Source: DATJHM01 sp035493895
GTDB taxonomy: Bacteria; Chloroflexota; Ktedonobacteria; Ktedonobacterales; Ktedonobacteraceae
Length of the DNA stretch: 19,378 bases
Direction: 5' to 3'
Assembly: GCA_035493895.1 (NCBI GenBank)
Contig: DATJHM010000058.1
Span: forward strand, 1-19,378
The notes under the pieces were generated by a model, which was not told the DNA's origin, did not search any database, and saw only the letters and a list, made by a program, of their open reading frames with translations. This document shows, one piece after another, positions 1 through 6,135 of this stretch (position 1 is its first letter; the number at the start of each line of letters is the position of its first letter). A program made the position numbers and the translations under genes.

Positions 1-131
1 TTCGCCCGATGCATCTTCGCCCGATGCATCTTCGCCCGATGCATCTTCGCCCGATGCATCTTCGCCGATGCATCTTCGCCGATGCGTCTTCGCCGATGCG
101 TCTTCGCCGATGCATCTTCGCCCGATGCATC
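1..131. repeat. Tandem array of a 14/15-nt palindromic unit
   Basis: The sequence is a run of units made of the palindrome GATGCATC (twice mutated to GATGCGTC) followed by TTCGCC or TTCGCCC. Palindromes start at 8, 23, 38, 53, 67, 81, 95, 109 and 124. The first four spacings are 15 nt or one less, the middle ones 14 nt, and the last 15 nt. The array is cut by the left window edge, so its true length is unknown. All forward frames are open across it, which makes spurious MHLRP-type repeats in translation. I see no reason to call it coding. Confidence 0.9.
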
Positions 132-260
132 GGCGTGGCTCATCCGCACCTGGGGTCGATTGCCGCAAACCTGCGCTTGCGTGGGAAACGCAAACGAATA
201 TTGCAGAGACCCTTCAGAAATCTCATCGTCTGCCGAATATAGTTAAGTAGAAACAGTAAT

Positions 261-388
261 ACTCTCTCTCACCTCTCGCGACAACGTCGTCGCCCGATCC
301 ATAGGCAGTGTAGCCTTGTGTAGGGACTGTATAACCTGTGTGTAGGGGTAACCCCCCATCACATCCGCATTTATGTAGGATATGTAGC
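261..388. repeat. Long direct repeat, copy A
   Basis: This ~127-bp block recurs at 436-561. Both copies have the same order: ACTCTCTC-type start, CACCTCTCGCGACAACG, CGTCGCCCGAT, GTGTAGGG-type repeats, then CATCACATCCGCATTTATG and TAGGAT-TGTAGC. Inside is a small hairpin whose arms GCGAC and GTCGC flank a 6-nt loop. Copy A differs from copy B by small indels and substitutions, so the duplication is not very recent. Confidence 0.85.
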
Positions 389-435
389 ATTTTCAACAAT
401 TTTCTCGTAGCGCGTCACCAAAACCATTGCAACAC

Positions 436-561
436 ACTCTCTCACCTCTCGCGACAACGGCGTCGCCCGATACAGGCAATGTAGCCTGTGTGTAGGGACT
501 GTGTAGCCTGTGTGTAGGGTCAAAATCCCCATCACATCCGCATTTATGTAGGATGTGTAGC
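436..561. repeat. Long direct repeat, copy B
   Basis: This is the second copy of the 261-388 block, starting 175 bp after the first. The GCGAC/GTCGC hairpin arms are kept while the loop differs (aacggc versus aacgtc). It contains a clear nested tandem: GTAGCCTGTGTGTAGGG at 481-497 and again at 503-519 (period 22), with a decayed third copy near 557-571. The ATG at 553 that could extend hypF lies inside this repeat, which argues against its being the real start. Confidence 0.85.
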
Positions 562-585
562 TTGTGTAGGGGTATAGGGAGCGAT

Positions 586-3111
586 ATGACATCAGCGATT
601 GGATCATCGATTGCGCGAAAGCGAATCCTTGTGCAGGGCATTGTACAGGGCGTCGGTTTTCGGCCATTTGTATACAGCCAGGCTCTACAACGTGGTCTGG
701 TCGGCTTTGTGCTGAACGATAGCAGCGGCGTAACCATCGAAATCGAAGGCGCGCCCGCTGCCCTTACCGCTTTCCAGCAAGCGCTCGCCAATGAAGCTCC
801 CCCTCTGGCCCACATTGATAGGATCACCGTCGAGGATATCCCGCCACGCCATGAAAACGCATTCGTCATTGCTCATAGCGAAACACAGACCGAACGTCGC
901 GCCCTGATCTCGCCCGATACCGCGACCTGCGACGACTGCTTGCGCGAAATCATCACACCTACCGATCGGCGCTATCGCTACCCCTTCACCAACTGTACCA
1001 ACTGCGGCCCGCGCTTCACGATTATCCAGGATGTCCCCTATGATCGCGACAAAACAACCATGCGCTCTTTTCCCATGTGCCCAACCTGTCAGACAGAATA
1101 TAGTGACCCACTCAACAGGCGCTTTCATGCCCAACCGAACGCCTGCCCGATCTGCGGCCCACAGGTAACATTGCAGGATTGGTCGAGTCCCGCAACCAAT
1201 CAAACACTATTGCACGCCTCTACTGGGCATACAATAGAATCTGGAGGCCCGATCACGCAGGCGGCACAACAGCTCGCATCGGGAGCAATCCTGGCAATCA
1301 AGGGACTGGGCGGCTATCATCTCGCATGTGATGCACGGAATGAGGATGCGGTCCGCCGCTTGCGCCAGCGGAAACGGCGCGAGGCCAGACCGTTTGCGCT
1401 GATGGTTCCCGATATCGCAACGGCGAGACAACTCTGCGAGATCAACGAAATGGAAGCACAATTGCTCCAATCGCGACGGCGACCCATCGTCCTGCTCCCC
1501 GCACTCACCAACAATCAGATCGCGCCCGGAGTCGCACAGGCTTACACGACGCTGGGTCTCATGCTGCCTTACACACCATTGCACCATCTACTCCTGCACG
1601 AATTTGCCGCCCACTCCGCACCCGGACGCCCGCCCGCCCTCGTCATGACCAGCGGCAATGTCAGCGATGAACCCATTGCCTACCAGGATACCGACGCCCA
1701 CGAGCGCCTGAACGCAATTGCGGACGGAGCACTGACCCACAATCGTGCGATTCATATGCGCTGTGACGACTCGGTGCTGCGGATCGTGGCTGGTGGTGAG
1801 CAGTTCTTCCGTCGTTCGCGAGGTTATGCGCCCGAGCCTCTTGCGTTGTCCTTTGCGTTGCCCATGCCGCTACTCGCCTGTGGCCCTCATCTCAAAAATA
1901 CGTTCTGCCTGGGCAAAGGACAGCAGGCATTTCTCGGACATCATATTGGCGATCTGGAAAATCTCGAGACGCTACTCTCCTTCCGCGAAGGGATCGAGCA
2001 CTTCCAGCGCCTCTTTGACATCTATCCCGAAGCTATCGCCTATGACCTGCATCCCGAATACCTGGCAACCAGATATGCCCTTGAAAGCACGATCCCGCAA
2101 AAAATTGCCGTCCAGCATCATCATGCGCACATCGCCAGCGTGCTTGCCGAGCATGGTCTGCGTGGTCCCGTCATCGGAATAGCCGCCGATGGCACTGGCT
2201 ACGGGACCGATGGGGCGATATGGGGCTGCGAAATTATGCTCGCCGATCTGCTCGATTTCGAGCGTCTGGCCCATCTCGCCTACATGCCGCTCCCAGGCGG
2301 TGAGCAGGCCGTCCATGAGCCCTGGCGTCTGGCCGCCGCCTATCTGGCTGCAACGTATGGCGAGGGATTTCTCGATCTGAACATCCCATTTGTACATAAT
2401 CTCGATCGCACAAAATGGCACGTCCTGTCACAGATGATCGCTCGCGACCTCAATTGTCCGCCAACATCCAGCCTGGGACGCCTGTTTGATGCCGTCGCAG
2501 CTCTGATCGGTCTGCGCAGTACCGTGCTCTACGAAGGTCAGGCCGCCATCGAATTAGAACGCTGTGCCATTATACATGAAGGTAGGGGACGTGGCTTGTC
2601 CCGTCCCGCCTGTGCCGCATCTGACCATACCAATACTCCTGTCTATCCTTTCGCTATACATGAAGGTAGGGGGCGTGGCTTGTCCCGTCCCGCGTCCCCT
2701 ACAACGTTCGATGTGTTTCCCATGCTTCGGGCCATTGTAAACGATATAGAGCAGCAGGTTCCGCGTGCACAGATTGCCGGACGTTTTCATCGCTCGATTG
2801 CCGAATTATTCCTGCAAGGATGTCTGCGGGCCCACGAAATCACAGGCTTGCATGTCATCGCCTTGAGCGGAGGAGTCTTTCAAAATCGTCTGCTGTTAGA
2901 AGATCTCGTAGCCAGACTGGAAGCTTGCGATTTTCAGGTCTATCTCAATCGCCGCGTGCCACCCAACGATGGCGGTATCAGCCTGGGACAACTGGCAATC
3001 GCGGCCGCACGTCTGCAACAACATATAGAAGAAGCGCACGTATCTCTCAACAAAGGAGAAAACTATGTGTTTGGGAATTCCGGGCCAGATTCTGGACATC
3101 GTAGACGATGA
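586..3111 (+). CDS. hypF: HypF, carbamoyltransferase of [NiFe]-hydrogenase maturation
   Basis: HypF takes carbamoyl phosphate and ATP and transfers the carbamoyl group to the C-terminal Cys of HypE, the first step of cyanide-ligand synthesis; it is cytosolic. From ATG 586 (GGGAG just upstream) the protein has 841 residues. The acylphosphatase domain shows VQGVGFRPFVY with R26 and N44. Two zinc fingers follow (C115, C118, C137, C140; C165, C168, C187, C190). A YrdC-like domain comes next (GLGGYHLACDA, TSGNVSDEPIA), then a Kae1-like carbamoyltransferase domain with HHHAH near 511 and DGTGYGTDGA near 535. The usual length is about 750-780; part of the excess is two in-frame copies of a repeat near residues 662-704. 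The last ~20 residues are read through the start of hypC (47-nt overlap). An upstream in-frame ATG at 553 lies in a repeat and has no good ribosome site. Confidence 0.97.
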   Translation: MTSAIGSSIARKRILVQGIVQGVGFRPFVYSQALQRGLVGFVLNDSSGVTIEIEGAPAALTAFQQALANEAPPLAHIDRITVEDIPPRHENAFVIAHSETQTERRALISPDTATCDDCLREIITPTDRRYRYPFTNCTNCGPRFTIIQDVPYDRDKTTMRSFPMCPTCQTEYSDPLNRRFHAQPNACPICGPQVTLQDWSSPATNQTLLHASTGHTIESGGPITQAAQQLASGAILAIKGLGGYHLACDARNEDAVRRLRQRKRREARPFALMVPDIATARQLCEINEMEAQLLQSRRRPIVLLPALTNNQIAPGVAQAYTTLGLMLPYTPLHHLLLHEFAAHSAPGRPPALVMTSGNVSDEPIAYQDTDAHERLNAIADGALTHNRAIHMRCDDSVLRIVAGGEQFFRRSRGYAPEPLALSFALPMPLLACGPHLKNTFCLGKGQQAFLGHHIGDLENLETLLSFREGIEHFQRLFDIYPEAIAYDLHPEYLATRYALESTIPQKIAVQHHHAHIASVLAEHGLRGPVIGIAADGTGYGTDGAIWGCEIMLADLLDFERLAHLAYMPLPGGEQAVHEPWRLAAAYLAATYGEGFLDLNIPFVHNLDRTKWHVLSQMIARDLNCPPTSSLGRLFDAVAALIGLRSTVLYEGQAAIELERCAIIHEGRGRGLSRPACAASDHTNTPVYPFAIHEGRGRGLSRPASPTTFDVFPMLRAIVNDIEQQVPRAQIAGRFHRSIAELFLQGCLRAHEITGLHVIALSGGVFQNRLLLEDLVARLEACDFQVYLNRRVPPNDGGISLGQLAIAAARLQQHIEEAHVSLNKGENYVFGNSGPDSGHRRR
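2571..2610 (+). repeat. Palindromic element inside hypF, copy 1
   Basis: A 40-bp sequence starting TATACATGAAGGTAGGGGAC recurs at 2655-2694 with only 2 differences. In the hypF frame it encodes IHEGRGRGLSRPA. It contains an inverted repeat, GGGAC-N7-GTCCC. It falls straight after the conserved EGQAAIELE segment of HypF, in a region where family members vary in length. Confidence 0.88.
2655..2694 (+). repeat. Palindromic element inside hypF, copy 2
   Basis: This is the second copy of the element at 2571, exactly 84 bp downstream and therefore in the same reading frame, again encoding IHEGRGRGLSRPA. One arm changes GGGAC to GGGGC, which still pairs with GTCCC in RNA through a G-U pair. It sits after the YPFAI segment of HypF. 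The sequence between the copies (ACAASDHTNTPVYPFA) looks like normal HypF linker and is not itself duplicated. Confidence 0.88.
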
Positions 3112-3337
3112 AAACTCCATCGCCCGCGTCAATGTCTCCGGTGTGAAACGTAATGTAAGTATCGCCCTGGTGCGACCTGAGGGCATTGCGCCGGGCGATT
3201 GGGTGCTGATTCATGTTGGCTTCGCCATGAGCAAGATCGACGAAAACGAAGCACGCGAGACAATGAAAGCGCTGCAAATCATGGGCCAGGCCTATACCGA
3301 TGAACTCACTATGTTGCACGAGAGTCAGATTGAATGA
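3065..3337 (+). CDS. hypC: HypC, hydrogenase assembly chaperone
   Basis: HypC binds HypD and carries the Fe(CN)2(CO) precursor to the hydrogenase large-subunit apoprotein. The 90-residue protein starts with the family signature MCLGIPG, whose Cys2 is the iron-binding residue. It keeps the beta-barrel core (ARVNVSGVKRNVSIALV) and the GDWVLIHVGFAMSKIDENEA segment. The start is fixed by the MCLGIPG motif and by AAGGAG at 3053-3058, 6 nt upstream. The gene begins inside the last codons of hypF, pointing to translational coupling, and is followed 15 nt later by the first SIS gene. Confidence 0.97.
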   Translation: MCLGIPGQILDIVDDENSIARVNVSGVKRNVSIALVRPEGIAPGDWVLIHVGFAMSKIDENEARETMKALQIMGQAYTDELTMLHESQIE

Positions 3338-3352
3338 CGAAGGAGTAAGACA

Positions 3353-3967
3353 ATGAGGCGCAGGGAAGATCAGGGGCCGGTGAACCTGATCGAATTGGCA
3401 AAAGCTCGTTTCACAAAGAGCATCACGACACCGGAAACGTTTTTCGCGCAAGAGGCCGAACAGATCGCACAGGCCTGCTGGGCTATGGCCCGTCGCTTTC
3501 ACCAGGGTGGCCGTCTGCTCGCCTTTGGCAACGGGGCCTGGGCTACCGATGCTCAGCACGTCTCGGTAGAATTTGTGCATCCCGTGATCGTTGGCAAGCG
3601 AGCACTGCCCGCAATGGCCCTGACCAACGATAGCGCAACCTTCAGCGGACTCATCGATTCTGCAACCGAGTCGTTTGCAAGCCAACTCGCTGTGCTCGCC
3701 CGCCCGCAGGACATTGCTATGGGCTTCTCCCAGGACGGAGATTCCACGAACATCTTCAAAGCCCTGGAATGTGCCCGCCAAAAGGGCCTGCTTACCCTCG
3801 GTCTCCTGGGCGGCAATGGGGGCATCATCGGCCGCGCAGGATACGATTTCTGTTTCGTCGTCCATACGCAGGACCCGCTGGTCATCCAGGAAACACACGA
3901 GACGCTCTATCACGTTTTATGGGAACTGGTCCACGTCTTTTTTGAGCATGAGGGACTACTATCATGA
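3353..3967 (+). CDS. SIS-domain protein 1 (phosphoheptose isomerase-like, altered phosphate loops)
   Basis: The 204-residue protein is a single SIS (sugar isomerase) domain resembling GmhA, the sedoheptulose-7-phosphate isomerase. The usual GNGGS loop reads GNGAW (59-63), and the usual STSGNS loop reads SQDGDS (126-131), so both sugar-phosphate-binding loops have lost key residues. The segments DAQHVSVEF (67-75) and IQETHETLYH (178-187) keep the acidic residue and the histidine that, from my recollection of GmhA, act in catalysis. AAGGAG at 3340-3345 supports the start. Its stop overlaps the next hypC-like gene in an ATGA junction. Its position between hypC and hypD suggests a role in hydrogenase maturation rather than lipopolysaccharide synthesis. 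The actual reaction, if any, is unknown. Confidence 0.85.
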   Translation: MRRREDQGPVNLIELAKARFTKSITTPETFFAQEAEQIAQACWAMARRFHQGGRLLAFGNGAWATDAQHVSVEFVHPVIVGKRALPAMALTNDSATFSGLIDSATESFASQLAVLARPQDIAMGFSQDGDSTNIFKALECARQKGLLTLGLLGGNGGIIGRAGYDFCFVVHTQDPLVIQETHETLYHVLWELVHVFFEHEGLLS

Positions 3968-4197
3968 ACGATTTTTATTGCCACACGGACAAAGAACATT
4001 GCATCACCTGCTCCGATGAAGCAGTATCCGTCAGAGTAGTGGGCGTCGACCAGCAAGCGAGCGTGGCGATGGTGGAAGTGTACGATGCGATAGAGGAGGT
4101 CGACATTACGCTAATAGAGAACGTCAAACCGGGCGATATGCTACTGGTGCATGCGGGTGTCGCAATTGGTCGTCTGGAAGAGGTGCATGATGAGTGA
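3964..4197 (+). CDS. HypC/HupF-family protein 2, atypical N-terminus
   Basis: This 77-residue protein has a HypC-like C-terminal half (VKPGDMLLVHAGVAIGRLEEVHDE matches the GDWVLIHVGFAMSKIDE part of HypC) but lacks the MCxGIPG start. Its N-terminus is MNDFYCHTDKEHCITCSDEA, with C6, C13 and C16 plus H7 and H12. By eye the CITCSDEAVSVRVV segment takes the place of CLGIPGQILDIV, so C13 or C16 may stand in for the iron-binding Cys2. It may be a second scaffold for a different target or ligand-assembly step; that is inference. It overlaps the SIS gene before it (ATGA at 3964) and the SIS gene after it, the tightest coupling in the operon. Confidence 0.85.
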   Translation: MNDFYCHTDKEHCITCSDEAVSVRVVGVDQQASVAMVEVYDAIEEVDITLIENVKPGDMLLVHAGVAIGRLEEVHDE

Positions 4198-4870
4198 GAC
4201 AGAGAGCACAGAATATGATCGACTTTTTTACCCCTTCCTTTTCGCAGGCGGCAAAGCCGATATTGATGATGTATTAGCCCAGGTGCGCCACTCGATCCTG
4301 GAAAAATGCCATGAGATCGTCGAGCTGCGCCGCAACACTTTCGCGCAGGCCGGACCACTGATCGTCACCACAGCCGAGGCCATGGCCCACGCCTTTCACA
4401 ACGGTGCCACCTTGCTCGCCTTTGGCAACGGAGGAAGCGCCACCGACGCCCAGGATCTCGTCACCGATCTCATCGTGCCGCCCTTCCCCGACTGGTCCCC
4501 GCTACCCGCCATCGCCCTGACCAACGATATCGCGGTTATTACGGCGATAGGAAACGATGTCGGCTTCGAGAATGTCTTCACACGCCAGATCATCGCTTTT
4601 GGCAGACCCGGCGATATCGCGGTGGGCATCTCAACAAGCGGCAATTCTCTGAATATCCTGGCCGCTCTGGATCAGGCGAAGAAGCAGGGGTTACTGACGA
4701 TCGCCCTGACGGGGTACGACGGCGGCAAAGTCAAGCGTTCCCCTGCCGTCGACTTCTGCATCAATGCCGCAAACGACCATATTCCGCGCATTCAGGAAGG
4801 TCAGGCCACCGTCTATCACACGCTTATCGAACTTGTACATACGTGTTTACAGCAAGGAGAACGCCCATGA
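4190..4870 (+). CDS. SIS-domain protein 2 (phosphoheptose isomerase-like)
   Basis: The 226-residue protein is a GmhA-like SIS domain with both canonical phosphate loops: GNGGS at 79-83 and STSGNS in the GISTSGNSLNILAALDQAK segment. The motif after the first loop reads DAQDLVTDL where GmhA-type enzymes usually have a His and a Glu. The C-terminal part reads IQEGQATVYH, keeping the last His. Sugar-phosphate binding is therefore plausible, but the chemistry is uncertain. The ~50-residue N-terminus (EYDRLFYPFLFAGG) is longer than in SIS protein 1. ATG 4187 and 4190 are both possible; 4190 gives better spacing to GAAGAGG. The gene overlaps the hypC-like gene before it and hypD after it (ATGA at 4867). 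Confidence 0.88.
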   Translation: MSETESTEYDRLFYPFLFAGGKADIDDVLAQVRHSILEKCHEIVELRRNTFAQAGPLIVTTAEAMAHAFHNGATLLAFGNGGSATDAQDLVTDLIVPPFPDWSPLPAIALTNDIAVITAIGNDVGFENVFTRQIIAFGRPGDIAVGISTSGNSLNILAALDQAKKQGLLTIALTGYDGGKVKRSPAVDFCINAANDHIPRIQEGQATVYHTLIELVHTCLQQGERP

Positions 4871-6117
4871 GCATGAAATATATCGATGAGTACCGCGATC
4901 CAGATCTCGCAAAACGCATCTCCGAAGAGATCGCCAGAGTAAGCGCCGGTCAACCGCTCAAACTGATGGAAGTCTGCGGCGGGCACACGCATACGATCTA
5001 CAAGCATGGCATTGAAGATGTGCTGCCACCCAACATCGACCTCGTGCATGGTCCCGGCTGCCCCGTCTGCGTACTCCCGATGGGACGTATCGATGATGCG
5101 CTCGCCATTGCCCGCACTGATGGCGTGATCTTCACGACGTTTGGCGATATGATGCGCGTGCCCGGCTCGCGGGGCAGTCTGCTCGATGCGAAAGCCGAAG
5201 GGGCGGACGTGCGCTTCGTCTATTCGCCGCTCGACGCGCTCAAGCTGGCCCGCCAGAATCCCGAGCGACAGGTCGTCTTCTTCGCGATTGGCTTTGAAAC
5301 AACCGCGCCCTCTACAGCAATCACGCTCCTGAGAGCGCAAGCTGAGGGGATCAGGAATTTCTCGATCTTTTGCAATCACGTCACCATTATACCCGCGATC
5401 AAAGCCATCCTCGATTCGCCCGATCTACGGCTGGACGGCTTTATCGGTCCCGGTCACGTCAGCATGGTCATTGGCATGCGCCCCTACAACTTCGTGGCGC
5501 GCAATCATCACAAACCGGTCGTCATCGCAGGCTTCGAGCCGCTCGACATCATCCAGACCATCTATATGATCGTCAAACAGATCAGCGAAGGGCGGGCCGA
5601 AGTCGAGAATCAGTACGCGCGCGTCGTCCATCCCGACGGCAACGTGAAGGCGCTTGAGGCCATGGCGCGCACGATGGAATTGCGTCCCTTCTTCGAGTGG
5701 CGTGGCCTGGGCTTTATCACCCATAGCGCCCTGAAACTGCGTCCCGAATTCGCCGCCTGGGACGCCGAGCAGCGCTACGAAATCGCAGGCGTGCGCGTGG
5801 CCGATCCCAAAGCCTGCCAGTGTGGCGAAGTGTTGAAGGGCGTGATCAAGCCCTGGGAGTGTAAAGTGTTCGGGACCGCCTGTACGCCGGAGACGCCGAT
5901 CGGTACCTGCATGGTCTCGCCAGAAGGGGCATGCGCGGCCTATTTTAATTACGGCCGCTTCTCAATGGCAACCGAGCGCGCACGCTTGTTTCAAGCCCCA
6001 AACGGGTCGGGAAAGATTGTGGCTCATACCCCTTCCGCAGAGGGCATATACCCAGAGTATCCAAAGAAGTCAAATGGAAATGCACCAGAGGCGCAGGTTC
6101 CCAGCTTGAATCAATAA
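4867..6117 (+). CDS. hypD: HypD, Fe-S scaffold for Fe(CN)2CO assembly
   Basis: HypD, with HypC, holds the iron while cyanide and CO ligands are attached. Family motifs are intact: CGGHTH with C37, GPGCPVC (C65, C68), TFGDMMRVPG, FCNHVT and GPGHVSMVIG. The [4Fe-4S] region has all its cysteines (ACQCGE, WECKVFGTAC, GTCMVSPEGACAAY). The start at 4867 has AAGGAG at 4854-4859 and overlaps the preceding stop; ATG 4873 is a weaker alternative. The 416 residues include a ~50-residue C-terminal tail after FNYGRF, rich in Pro, Ser and Asn and not part of the usual HypD core (about 360-380 residues). hypE follows after 18 nt. Confidence 0.97.
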   Translation: MSMKYIDEYRDPDLAKRISEEIARVSAGQPLKLMEVCGGHTHTIYKHGIEDVLPPNIDLVHGPGCPVCVLPMGRIDDALAIARTDGVIFTTFGDMMRVPGSRGSLLDAKAEGADVRFVYSPLDALKLARQNPERQVVFFAIGFETTAPSTAITLLRAQAEGIRNFSIFCNHVTIIPAIKAILDSPDLRLDGFIGPGHVSMVIGMRPYNFVARNHHKPVVIAGFEPLDIIQTIYMIVKQISEGRAEVENQYARVVHPDGNVKALEAMARTMELRPFFEWRGLGFITHSALKLRPEFAAWDAEQRYEIAGVRVADPKACQCGEVLKGVIKPWECKVFGTACTPETPIGTCMVSPEGACAAYFNYGRFSMATERARLFQAPNGSGKIVAHTPSAEGIYPEYPKKSNGNAPEAQVPSLNQ

Positions 6118-6135
6118 CATACGTGGAGGTCTTTC

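Larger units (their letters stand above)
132..585. other. Gene-free stretch upstream of hypF
   Basis: No convincing gene is visible here. Short forward frames run out of the repeat array and stop near 242-250. One could be the 3' end of a gene entering from the left, but nothing in their translation is recognisable. The stretch contains a small hairpin (TTGCGT at 177-182, ACGCAA at 188-193) and two copies of a longer repeat block, listed separately. No clear sigma-70 promoter was found before hypF, so hypF may be read from a promoter inside the repeats or from upstream genes. Confidence 0.5.

Noticed and set aside
9..250. Short forward frames coding MHLRP-type repeats
   Set aside because: All three forward frames stay open because the repeat unit lacks stops; the peptides are repeat-derived and the tails match nothing I recognise.
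553..585. Earlier start for hypF at ATG 553
   Set aside because: It lies inside the duplicated repeat block, lacks a ribosome site, and adds residues absent from the family; ATG 586 has GGGAG upstream.
393..1203. Long minus-strand open frames opposite hypF
   Set aside because: They are antisense to a well-conserved gene and their translations match no family I know; they reflect codon bias of hypF.
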